The notes beneath the pieces were generated by a model. That model was not told the DNA's origin. It made no database searches and saw only the letters and a program-made list of their open reading frames with translations. Source: Caulobacterales bacterium (GTDB lineage Bacteria > Pseudomonadota > Alphaproteobacteria > Caulobacterales > Aquidulcibacteraceae). From it: a DNA stretch of 64,000 nt. Positions 16,014-23,777 of the stretch are shown here, in pieces. Each line of letters starts with the position of its first letter. Position 1 is the stretch's first letter. The stretch is from NCBI GenBank assembly GCA_017303355.1, contig JAFLCU010000005.1:1-64000 (forward strand), read 5' to 3'. A program made the translations under genes and the position numbers.

Positions 16014-17243
16014 CTATGAACGCCACTCAGGCAGATCGAACTTAGGATCGGGATAGGTCGCGTCCACGTACGTGCGTCCCGCCGCCATGCCGACCTCGAT
16101 CAGCAAATCCATATTTGCTTTCTTGCCGTTATCCATGTGGTCAAGCGCTTCCAGCGTGATCGCATCGAGTTCGCGGCCAATCAGGCGCTCAAGCTGCGTC
16201 ATCGGCGGCACGGGGTCGGTGCGGCGCTTGGCGCGCGGCTTCGTATCGAGCGTAATGTCGATGCGCTGAAAATCGAGCAGCGGCGTGCCGGATACGCACA
16301 CGCCGTCCATGTCGCCGATCTCCGAATTGATGCGCCACGGCTTTCTCGGATTGGAGAACGCCTGCATCATCATCACGCCCTGCAGCTGCGTGTCATAGAC
16401 CATGGCGCGCAACGCGTGCACGCCGCGCAAGCCCGGCGGCAAACCTTGGAACGCTTTGCCGTCAACGCCGGGGCGACGCATGCCGGTGCCGCACGACGTC
16501 ATCATCAGATTGTCGGCGCCGGCCTTCCAGCCGAACTTATAAGACGGCTCCAGCGCCAGCATGAACAGCTGCATACTCGGATTGTTGTTGGCGCTGACGG
16601 CGCCATCGACGAAAAAGCCCTTCTGGATCGGACGACGCTTCTCATCGAACTCGATATCGATCGTCACCTCATCAAAGAAGGTCGGCGCCGCCGCGCTCGC
16701 CAGTACGAGATCGGTGAGACGATAGCGCTTGTTGGGAAAGACGCCGCTCTCGGAGGCCGGATCATAATAGACGCCCAGCGGGTGATTGGTCACCACCCAA
16801 GCCGAACCGGTATCGATACGCTTGGCGTGAATGGCGAGGCCAGTCTTGATGTCTTGCGAACCCAGCGTCTTGGTCGACAGCACCGAATGCAAAGCGCGGC
16901 GCAGTTTGCGCGCATCGAACTTCGATTGCAGAAAGACGCCGTCGCCCGCCGTCTTGCCGAAAACGTCGGGGCCAAGCTTCATATAAAGCTCGATCATCTC
17001 ATCGATGCTGAGCCCGAGCGAAAGGCCCGAGGCGATGATGGCGCCCGTGGAAGTGCCGCCGATCAGGTCATAATAATCCGACAGCCGAAAATTCGGATCG
17101 CCGCCTGCGCGACGCCGCAATTCGTCTTCCAGCGGCTTCAGCATGCCGAGCGTCAGCACGCCTTTCACGCCGCCGCCATCGAGCGCCAAGATGCGCTTGG
17201 CCCCCGTGTCGGGCGACAGGTGCTCGAACAAAGTCTTGGGCAT
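16014..17243 (-). CDS. Patatin-like phospholipase
   Basis: This 409-residue lipid acyl hydrolase starts at the ATG at 17243 (MPKTLFEHLSPD); the longer open frame upstream is non-coding. Patatin motifs are all present: the oxyanion loop DGGGVKG (residues 22-28), the nucleophile elbow GTSTG with Ser65, and the catalytic Asp213 in FFVDGAVSANNN. It is a cytoplasmic protein without a signal peptide. Relatives include CBASS effector CapV, but no CD-NTase is nearby. It is followed after 31 bases by the RyR-like gene and could form a two-gene unit with it. Confidence 0.92.
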   Translation of the reverse strand: MPKTLFEHLSPDTGAKRILALDGGGVKGVLTLGMLKPLEDELRRRAGGDPNFRLSDYYDLIGGTSTGAIIASGLSLGLSIDEMIELYMKLGPDVFGKTAGDGVFLQSKFDARKLRRALHSVLSTKTLGSQDIKTGLAIHAKRIDTGSAWVVTNHPLGVYYDPASESGVFPNKRYRLTDLVLASAAAPTFFDEVTIDIEFDEKRRPIQKGFFVDGAVSANNNPSMQLFMLALEPSYKFGWKAGADNLMMTSCGTGMRRPGVDGKAFQGLPPGLRGVHALRAMVYDTQLQGVMMMQAFSNPRKPWRINSEIGDMDGVCVSGTPLLDFQRIDITLDTKPRAKRRTDPVPPMTQLERLIGRELDAITLEALDHMDNGKKANMDLLIEVGMAAGRTYVDATYPDPKFDLPEWRS

Positions 17244-17280
17244 GGGTCCCCTCGCTTTTTGTTGTAGCCGGCCCGGCGGG

Positions 17281-18507
17281 TCAAAAGAAGGCCAAGGACG
17301 CGGGATCGCGCCCCAGGTGAACGGCGCGGAACTCAGCAGCCAGGAAAAGCCCCCCGGCGACGAAGATCGGGCGCCCTCGCGCCCGCGCCAATGCGGTGGC
17401 GCGCGCGTCCGAAACCGAGTCCGACACAACGATTTCGGCTTCGGCGTTCGCGGCTCGCGCATACGCCGCGATCCGCGCCGGGGCTTCGCCCTTGTGACGC
17501 GCGGCGGCGCAGATGATTGTGGAAAAGCCGGGCGCCAAAGCGCCGATCAACGCGCCTGCGTCCTTGTCGCTGGACGCCCCACACACCAAGAGCGCTTCCG
17601 CGTCCCCCGCCATCTCCGTGAAGGCTTCGCGCACGGCGCGCACGCCGGCCGGCGTGTGGCCAACATCGATAACGACAAGCGGATCGGCAGAGAGAATTTC
17701 CATGCGGCCCGGCCAACGTATCGCCGCGAAGCCCGCGCGCGCTTTATCATCGCTGAGGCCGACAATGTCAGCGGCGGCGCGCCACGCGAGGGCGGCGTTC
17801 CGCGCTTGGAAAGCGCCGCGCAATGAGAGCGCCTCGACGCCGCGTGCGTCGTGCTCCGCCACGAACGTGACGTTGACTCCGCGTTCGGCGCAATGTGCTT
17901 CGATCGCTTCGCGCTGCGCCGCGCAACTCTCGCTAACGAACACTCTCGCGCCCATGGGCGCGGCGTCGAGCTTGTCTCGTGCGATCTCCTCCAGCGTTTC
18001 GCCCAACAAATATGTGTGTTCGAGATCAAGCGAAGTCAACGCGAGCCGACGCGCTTGTATCAAGCGAACGGGATCAAGCCGGCCGCCAATACCCGCTTCC
18101 CAAACCACATGCGCGCAACGGCGGGCCGTGAACCAATCGGCGGCGATCAGAAACAGAAACTCGAAGCCGCCCAGATTTTCCGCTTCGCCGACGCGCGCGG
18201 CGGCATCGGCCACGCGCCGCCAATGATGATCGAGTTCGGCGTCGGAAATGTCCTCGCCATCGATGCGGAAGCGCTCGTTCAGATCGAACAGGTGCGGCGA
18301 AGTGAAAAGCCCCACGGGCGCGGAAGCCTGCTGCAGCAACGCGGCGGCCATGGCCGCCGTCGAACCCTTGCCGTTCGAGCCGACGATGACGGCGTCGGAT
18401 ACGCCGAAGCGGGCGATATCGAGACCGAGCGCTTCGGCGATCGTTTGCACGCGCTCAAGCCCCGGCCCCGCGCCGAATTTCGGGTACGGGACGCGCCAGA
18501 TGCTCAT
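17281..18507 (-). CDS. FolC-like Mur-ligase-family enzyme
   Basis: This 408-residue ATP-dependent amide ligase resembles folylpolyglutamate/dihydrofolate synthase. The P-loop is GSNGKGST at 43-50, followed by LFTSPHLFDLNERFRIDGE and VWEAGIGGRLDPVR, both FolC-type motifs, and a C-terminal domain with IDVGHTPAGVRAV. The usual FolC T-G/H-N-P details are altered (VGSNGKG for AGTNGKG, VGHTPAG for AHNPAG), so it may not be the cell's true FolC. It starts by ATGA overlap with an ATP-grasp gene, a pairing recalling cyanophycin-synthetase-type chemistry split into two proteins. Confidence 0.75.
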   Translation of the reverse strand: MSIWRVPYPKFGAGPGLERVQTIAEALGLDIARFGVSDAVIVGSNGKGSTAAMAAALLQQASAPVGLFTSPHLFDLNERFRIDGEDISDAELDHHWRRVADAAARVGEAENLGGFEFLFLIAADWFTARRCAHVVWEAGIGGRLDPVRLIQARRLALTSLDLEHTYLLGETLEEIARDKLDAAPMGARVFVSESCAAQREAIEAHCAERGVNVTFVAEHDARGVEALSLRGAFQARNAALAWRAAADIVGLSDDKARAGFAAIRWPGRMEILSADPLVVIDVGHTPAGVRAVREAFTEMAGDAEALLVCGASSDKDAGALIGALAPGFSTIICAAARHKGEAPARIAAYARAANAEAEIVVSDSVSDARATALARARGRPIFVAGGLFLAAEFRAVHLGRDPASLAFF

Positions 18508-19496
18508 CGCATCGCCGCCGCGATGTTGGCGCGCCAAATGGCGTTGATCAGATCCCAGCGGCCCGCCTCTTCGAGCGTCGCGATCATGGGGTTGGAATTG
18601 ACCTCGATCACCTGCAGCATCGAGCCATCACCCGCCGATGAAACATCGAATATATCCACGCCCGCCAATCGCAAACCGATTGCGTCGGCGGCGGCGAGGC
18701 CCACGCGCGCCAATGCTTCGGGCGCGCCATCTTGCAAGGCTTCCGCGCCGCCGCCGGCCGCGCGGTTTGCCGGACCTTCCAACGTCAATCGCACGCCGAG
18801 CGCGGGCACGGCGTCGGCGTCAACCAATGCGCCATGCGCGGCGCGCGCACGAATGCGCGGCGGTGCGCCCGCATCACGGGGCAACGCCTCGACCAACGCC
18901 CGCACGCTGCGCACGCCATCGCCGATAATGTGCGGCAAGCTTTTGCGATACGAGAAGAGCGGGCGGCCTTCGAGCACGAACACGCGATATTCGACGCCGC
19001 GCACGAAGGGCTGAATGAGAATAGCGAAATGCTCGCGCGACACGCGGTGCATGTAATCGGCGAACGCCGCTTCGCTCTCGATCACCTCCGCGTAAAGACC
19101 GTTAGAAGCCGCCAATGGTTTGCAGAACACTGGCAGCGCCGCTTCGCGCACATAGGCGAGCGCATCCTCCGGTTCGCGCCCCGGCGTTCGCATCTGCGAC
19201 CAGCGCGTGGTGACGAAGAATTTCTCGCCCGCGAGCACCGGCACGCACGCCCCGCGCAACACCTCGGCGCAGAAGGCCTTGTCGCGCGCGATCGATGCGG
19301 CGCGTGCGTCGTTCAATGCGTAGGGCGTGCCGGCGCCGGCGGCGAACACGGCGCTGCGGGGGCCGTCGGTGATCTCGAAGAGATAGCCGTCAGCGCCATC
19401 GAGCGAACGGAAACCAAAGCCGGACGCGGCGGCGGTGTGCGCCGCGTAGCGCGCGTGCGCGCTCAAAAGGGCGTGGGGTGAAATCTTCGGGTCCAA
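18504..19496 (-). CDS. ATP-grasp ligase, cyanophycin-synthetase/RimK-like
   Basis: The body of this roughly 330-residue protein has ATP-grasp features: ALPVFCKPLAASNG (ATP lysine), FAILIQPFVRGVEYRVFVLEG (nucleotide-binding strands), and a C-terminal LAGVDIFDVSS followed by QVIEVNSNPMI (metal-binding Glu/Asn). Such enzymes form peptide-like bonds via acyl phosphates. No ATG fits: the open frame runs back through tRNA-His, so translation probably begins at TTG 19496 or TTG 19466. It ends with ATGA overlap into the FolC-like gene. A small-molecule amide or peptide product is likely, but substrates are unknown. Confidence 0.72.
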   Translation of the reverse strand: MDPKISPHALLSAHARYAAHTAAASGFGFRSLDGADGYLFEITDGPRSAVFAAGAGTPYALNDARAASIARDKAFCAEVLRGACVPVLAGEKFFVTTRWSQMRTPGREPEDALAYVREAALPVFCKPLAASNGLYAEVIESEAAFADYMHRVSREHFAILIQPFVRGVEYRVFVLEGRPLFSYRKSLPHIIGDGVRSVRALVEALPRDAGAPPRIRARAAHGALVDADAVPALGVRLTLEGPANRAAGGGAEALQDGAPEALARVGLAAADAIGLRLAGVDIFDVSSAGDGSMLQVIEVNSNPMIATLEEAGRWDLINAIWRANIAAAMR

Positions 19497-19501
19497 GGGA
19501 A

Positions 19502-19578
19502 TGGTACCGCCTCCCGGGCTCGAACCGGGGACACCTGGTTCCACAAACCAGTGCTCTAACCAACTGAGCTAAGGCGGC
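19502..19578 (-). tRNA. tRNA-His (anticodon GTG), G-1-less alphaproteobacterial type
   Basis: The reverse strand forms a full cloverleaf: acceptor GCCGCCT paired with AGGCGGT, a D arm with AGCTCAGTTGGTTAGAGC, an anticodon stem CTGGT/ACCAG with loop TTGTGGA (anticodon GTG) and a T arm with GGTTCGAGCC. CCA is encoded (complement of 19502-19504). The base before G1 is T, so G-1 is not encoded; the pair 1-72 is G:U and the discriminator is A73. This matches the derived tRNA-His reported for Rhizobiales and Caulobacterales. It lies just upstream of the ATP-grasp gene. Confidence 0.96.
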
Positions 19579-19669
19579 ACACGAAGCGCCGGGACGCCCC
19601 AAGGGCGCGGAAACTAGCCGCGCCGCCCTGCCGAAGCAAGGCGGCGCTGGGCTGGCTTACACCGTCGGC

Positions 19670-20473
19670 CTACACTGGGCCCCAGCCCTGCTGGTTGATG
19701 TAATTGCGGATGCGCTCGATCCGGTTGTCCGGATCGGGGTGGGTCGACAGGAATTCCGGCGAACGGGCGCCGCCGCCCGCCTGCATTCGTTGCCAGAACG
19801 GAATAGCCTGACGTGGATCGTAGCCGGCGCGCTGCATGTAATTGATGCCGAGAATATCGGCCTCGCTCTCCTGCTCGCGCGAGAAGGGCAGACTTAAGCC
19901 CACTTGAGCGCCGAGACCGAGGGCTGCCATGGCGATCTGGCTGTTGACCTGCGTGCCGGCCACCTGGAGCGCGGTTTGTGTCGCCATTTCGCGGCTGTAG
20001 CGCTCGGCGGCGTGGCGGCCGGTGACGTGGCCGACTTCGTGGCCGAGCACCGTCGCCATCCAATCGTCGCGCTCGGAAATCTCATACAAACCGCGATAAA
20101 AACCGACTTGGCCGCCCGGCAGCACGAAAGCGTTTTTCTCTGGGCTGTCGAACAGCACGAATTCCCAATTCTGGTTGCCGCGCCCGGCTGCCGTGACGAT
20201 GCGGCCGCCGACGGTTTCGAGGCGGCGTTGCGCGGCGGCATTGGTCCAGGTGCGGGTTTGCTGGCGCATCTGCGACCAGGCGCTGAGCGAGGCCTGCTGC
20301 AATTGCGCCTCGTCCACCAGGATCAATTGGCTGCGGCCGGTCTCGGCGTTGGTGGCGCAGCCGCTGACCAGCACGATCGTGCCGGCGGCCAGCCCACGCA
20401 GGAGGTCGCGCCGCTCCATCTTGGAGACATCGACCAGCTTCGCCTCGGCGGCTGCGGCATCATGTTCACACAT
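19670..20473 (-). CDS. M48-family metalloprotease, lipoprotein
   Basis: This 267-residue zinc protease is related to the periplasmic quality-control proteins LoiP and BepA. An N-terminal signal (ERRDLLRGLAAGTIVLVSGC) carries a twin-arginine-like RR pair and a lipobox Cys at 39. Zinc is bound by HEVGH (His145, Glu146, His149), with the third ligand in the REQESEADILG segment (Glu202). GGGARSPEFLSTHPDPDNRIE is the conserved C-terminal motif. A GGGAGA Shine-Dalgarno seven bases upstream favours the ATG at 20473; ATG 20419 would give a shorter signal. Confidence 0.93.
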   Translation of the reverse strand: MCEHDAAAAEAKLVDVSKMERRDLLRGLAAGTIVLVSGCATNAETGRSQLILVDEAQLQQASLSAWSQMRQQTRTWTNAAAQRRLETVGGRIVTAAGRGNQNWEFVLFDSPEKNAFVLPGGQVGFYRGLYEISERDDWMATVLGHEVGHVTGRHAAERYSREMATQTALQVAGTQVNSQIAMAALGLGAQVGLSLPFSREQESEADILGINYMQRAGYDPRQAIPFWQRMQAGGGARSPEFLSTHPDPDNRIERIRNYINQQGWGPV

Positions 20474-20583
20474 TCGTCGTTCTCCCAGATTCGCGGCCAG
20501 ACCTCAGGAAGGGTCCCGGCCACCGGCTTATTTTCAGCCGTCAGGCGACGGAAGCAAGGGCCGTTTCGCGTGAAAGGAGGAAA

Positions 20584-20659
20584 TGGTGCCTGGGGCCGGA
20601 ATCGAACCAGCGACACGCGGATTTTCAATCCGCTGCTCTACCGACTGAGCTACCCAGGC
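20584..20659 (-). tRNA. tRNA-Phe (anticodon GAA)
   Basis: The reverse strand gives a standard 76-base tRNA with encoded CCA: acceptor GCCTGGG/CCCAGGC, D arm TAGCTCAGTCGGTAGAGC, anticodon stem GCGGA/TCCGC with loop TTGAAAA (anticodon GAA), T arm GGTTCGATTCC and discriminator A73. Confidence 0.97.
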
Positions 20660-20785
20660 GACCGCGCGCGGCCAGGGCCTGACCGCGCGGAGCGCCGTCT
20701 ATAAGGGCGCCGCCGCCCCTTTGTCCACGCCGCCCCTGCACTGGCGGGCGAATTAATTGGGCGAGGCTGCGGGGGGATGGCGCGG

Positions 20786-20944
20786 CCCCCCTCTCTCCTG
20801 CGGAGAGGGTCGCCACGCAGCGGCGGGATGAGGGCGATCCGACGCGCGGGCGCCCTCGCAGGCAAAGTGCGCGGACTTTCTTGAATCACCGCGCAAGCGG
20901 AACGCCCCTCACCCCCTAGCCCCCTCTCCGCAAGGGAGAGGGGG
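20786..20944. repeat. Composite REP-like element (family 1), two convergent hairpin ends
   Basis: The left end is a CTCTC..GAGAG hairpin followed by GGTCGCCACGCAGCGGCGGG and ATGAGGG. The right end, inverted, reads CGCCCCTCACCCCCTAGC followed by a perfect CCCCTCTCC/GGAGAGGGG stem (20921-20929, 20935-20943). A variable 65-base centre separates them. The copy at 59497-59613 has the same two unlike ends in reverse order, so the two copies are inverted relative to each other. The element fills most of the 374-base gap between tRNA-Phe and the next gene, in which I see nothing else. Confidence 0.85.
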
Positions 20945-21033
20945 AATTGCGCGCAGCACGTTTGGCCGCGTGGAGCGGGGCTCCACACGGTTGGGTGTGT
21001 GTCAGGCATGCCGCCTGGAAGGCGGCGGTCCGA

Positions 21034-21561
21034 TTAGGAGGAATCAGTTGCGCGGGTTTCGACGCGCGCGAGCGAGCGCAATGCGTGCGCGGGTGGCGAC
21101 GCGATGACGCGCGCGGCGATGCGCGTGAGACGGCGCTTCAGACGCGGCAGGATACGCGCGACGTAACGGTCGATGTGCGCGAGCGCGTGCAGCAGGATGG
21201 AGATGCGCGCGACCGGATCGCGATGGCGCAAGGCTTTGCGCAGCCATGAGCCATGCGCGGCGCGGATGAGGCTTTTGGGGCCGGTGCGCTGGTGAAAGCC
21301 GCGTGTGCCGAACACGCGCACGGTTTCTTGCGGACGCGCGTAGAGGCTGAGCAGATTGACCGCTCGATGATAGATGATCGCGGCGACTTGGGCGGCGAGA
21401 CGATCGAGCGTGAGATCGCCGTAGCGGCGCAGACGGCGTGATTTGGTGCAAACGCCAGCGAAGATCCCGGCAAACCACACGAGCATCAGCCGCGACCAGG
21501 TCGCGAGCCTTTCTAAGCGATGCTGTGAGATGTGGGGCCGGTGATGTTTCATGGCCGCCAT
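21034..21561 (-). CDS. Small basic protein with one TM segment, unknown
   Basis: From the ATG at 21561 (MAAMKHHRPHISQHRLERL) this frame gives 175 residues, very rich in Arg and His, with one hydrophobic segment (LMLVWFAGIFAGV, about 26-38). A middle part (QETVRVFGTRGFHQRTGPKS) is followed by repeated HALAHIDRYVARILPRLKRR-like helical stretches. The high Arg content is partly a by-product of G+C-rich DNA, so the gene is not certain, but the N-terminal membrane segment and uniform frame make it plausible. I do not recognise the family. Confidence 0.5.
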   Translation of the reverse strand: MAAMKHHRPHISQHRLERLATWSRLMLVWFAGIFAGVCTKSRRLRRYGDLTLDRLAAQVAAIIYHRAVNLLSLYARPQETVRVFGTRGFHQRTGPKSLIRAAHGSWLRKALRHRDPVARISILLHALAHIDRYVARILPRLKRRLTRIAARVIASPPAHALRSLARVETRATDSS

Positions 21562-21743
21562 TGTATGCGCGTTGTGAAGCGGTCGGATTGTTCGCGCGAA
21601 GATTCTTGCAAGCGCTTGGCGCGGCGGCGTTTTTAAAAATGACGCCGTAGGATTAGTGCGTGGTCTATCCCCGAGGGAGCGCGGCGCTCCGCGCCGCATG
21701 CGCCGCAGGAGCGGCGCGCTCCAACCTGCAGACTCTTTGCGCC

Positions 21744-23696
21744 TCAGTTTGCGCGTGAGGCGGTTTGGATGGTGCGGACGCGGGTGGTGATTTCGCGTTG
21801 GGCGCGGTCGTTGAGGTCGCTGGCGTAAGCCGGTTGCGCGAACGGCCCTCGGATCGAGAATGGGAAAACGATGCCGCCGCGCGGCGAACGCGGCGCCAGG
21901 CGAATGTCCATCCGCTTTTGCGGCATGTCGATCACGCCGATGCCGGGGATGCGCAAATCCTCGGTGTTGAAGCTGATATTGTCCGTCGCCAGCACGCCGT
22001 CGGCTATGGCGAAGGTGGCCGAGAGGCCCTGAAACGGCGTGCGCGCCTCGGGCGCGATCAATTCGCCGCGCAGCGCGTTGCGGATCGTAGTCGCCACGCC
22101 GCCGAGATCGACGCCGTTCAATACGCCCGAGACCACCTCAAGATGCGTGCGGCCATCAACGCCCGAGATCAGTTCGCGTTGCGTGCGGCCCTGGGTGCGC
22201 AGCACGAGGCTCAATTCCGCGCGGCCTTCGATATTGGTGAAATTGATGGAATCGGTGAGGAAACCGCGCGCGTCCACATTGGTGAAGGCCAAGTCCTGGA
22301 CGATGCGCGCCGAAGGCTCGCGCGTATCGATCTCGAAGCGCCCGCGCCCCGAGCCGCCATAGAGCGACAGATTGTGCAAAGTCGCGGCCATGAAGCCGTC
22401 ATTGAGCACGAGATTGAGCCGTGCGCTGTCGACGCGCATGTGCTGGACGAGCACGGCGTGGGTGACGAGTTCGAGATCGGCATTGAGAATGTGCAGGCCA
22501 GACCAATCGATCGGCGTCTCGCTCGCTTCGGCTTGAACATCGAGCGCGCGGGGCGCTGCTTCAACGGCGGCGATTTCGGCGGTCGCCGCACCCTGGCCTG
22601 CGTCCGGCATGGCCGCTGCCGCCACCGCTTGCTCAACAGGCGCGGCTGGCGGCGCCTGGCCTGAAAGGTACGGGTTCAGGTCGAAATCGAAGAGTTCGAG
22701 CCGGCCGCTGAGATAGGGCTTGTCCCGCAATGAAGAGAGCACGAAATCGCCGCGCCCGCGGATGAGATCGAGCGAGAAACCGGCGTTGGAAAACGCATAG
22801 CGCCCGCCGCCAACCTCCATGCGGCCCGAGACGGCGAACGCCTCCAGGCCGACGCCGCCTTGGATCGGCGATCCGGTCCATGCCGCGAGTTGGCGCAGGC
22901 TTGGGCCCGAGGCGCGCACGAGGCCCGCGATCTCGCCGGATGCGGCGAGCGTCTGCCCCTCGAAATGCATGTTCAGCAATTCGCTGGCGAGTTCGATCTT
23001 CAGCGGCATGCGCTGGCCGCGCAGCAGCGCGCCGGGACGGCCCATGTCGAGCGAAAGTTCGACCGGGCGATCGGCGTAGCGCACGCTGCCTTCGACCTGC
23101 ATGGCTTCTTCCATGCCGGCGAACGCGGTCGAGAGATCGACGTCGCCAACCACCCAGCCAACGCCGCGGCGCGCGTCGAAGAAGCTCGCTTCACCGTCGA
23201 TGATGCGAATTTCGCGCAGGCGCGTTTGCGTCGCATCGACGCTGGGTTCGCTTGGCGTGGCAGGCGGCGACGTGGGCGGCGTTTGCCCTTCCGCCGGGCG
23301 CGGCGCGAGGATCCAGTTCGGACGGCCTTCCGCGTTCACCTCGAGCGCGATGTTGGGCCGCTGCAGCACGAGGCGGCGGACGACGACTTGGCGATCGAGC
23401 AGCGGGCGCAGTTCGACGCCGATATCGATTTCATCGGCGGTGAGGAAGGCGGGCGCGCGCCCGCCCTCGACATTGGCCAAGCTCGCCTGCTCGGCGCGCA
23501 GGCCGAGTACCGGCCAGAGGCTGACGCCGACATTGCCATTGATGGTGAGGTCGCGGCCGGTTCCGGCCTCGACCGCGCGCTCGACCTCGGCGCGCACGTC
23601 TAAGCGCAGGATCAGGTAGGCCAAGGCGCCCGCGCCCAGCAAAGCCGCCGCCACCAGGCCGCCACCGATCAGCAGAACCCACCGCTTCCAGCTCAT
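21744..23696 (-). CDS. AsmA-family protein
   Basis: This 650-residue protein is tethered by an N-terminal TM helix (WVLLIGGGLVAAALLGAGALAYLIL) with the rest in the periplasm. AsmA-family proteins are repeating beta-groove, bridge-like proteins linked to outer-membrane lipid transport. The N-terminal AsmA motif is clear (GRDLTINGNVGVSLWPVLGL followed by NVEGGRAPAFLTADEIDIGV). A Pro/Thr/Ser-rich break lies near residue 140 and an Ala-rich linker near 380; the C-terminal part has the AsmA_2 signature FTNVDARGFL..INFTNIEGRAEL. I chose the ATG at 23696 directly before the TM helix. It is divergent from the CobW gene. Confidence 0.9.
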   Translation of the reverse strand: MSWKRWVLLIGGGLVAAALLGAGALAYLILRLDVRAEVERAVEAGTGRDLTINGNVGVSLWPVLGLRAEQASLANVEGGRAPAFLTADEIDIGVELRPLLDRQVVVRRLVLQRPNIALEVNAEGRPNWILAPRPAEGQTPPTSPPATPSEPSVDATQTRLREIRIIDGEASFFDARRGVGWVVGDVDLSTAFAGMEEAMQVEGSVRYADRPVELSLDMGRPGALLRGQRMPLKIELASELLNMHFEGQTLAASGEIAGLVRASGPSLRQLAAWTGSPIQGGVGLEAFAVSGRMEVGGGRYAFSNAGFSLDLIRGRGDFVLSSLRDKPYLSGRLELFDFDLNPYLSGQAPPAAPVEQAVAAAAMPDAGQGAATAEIAAVEAAPRALDVQAEASETPIDWSGLHILNADLELVTHAVLVQHMRVDSARLNLVLNDGFMAATLHNLSLYGGSGRGRFEIDTREPSARIVQDLAFTNVDARGFLTDSINFTNIEGRAELSLVLRTQGRTQRELISGVDGRTHLEVVSGVLNGVDLGGVATTIRNALRGELIAPEARTPFQGLSATFAIADGVLATDNISFNTEDLRIPGIGVIDMPQKRMDIRLAPRSPRGGIVFPFSIRGPFAQPAYASDLNDRAQREITTRVRTIQTASRAN

Positions 23697-23777
23697 GCCG
23701 GCTCTCCCCACCTTTGGCCGCAGCCGAGCGGCACCCTAGCCGCTGGCGCTTATGGCCGGAATAGCTATCTAGGGGCG

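Noticed and set aside
16014..17243. CBASS operon around the CapV-like patatin
   Set aside because: No CD-NTase, Cap2/Cap3 or HORMA/TRIP13 gene is nearby, so a standard CBASS locus is not present.
21765..22664. Long forward open frame opposite the AsmA gene
   Set aside because: It is the antisense shadow of asmA in G+C-rich DNA, with His/Arg/Ala-heavy composition and no motif.
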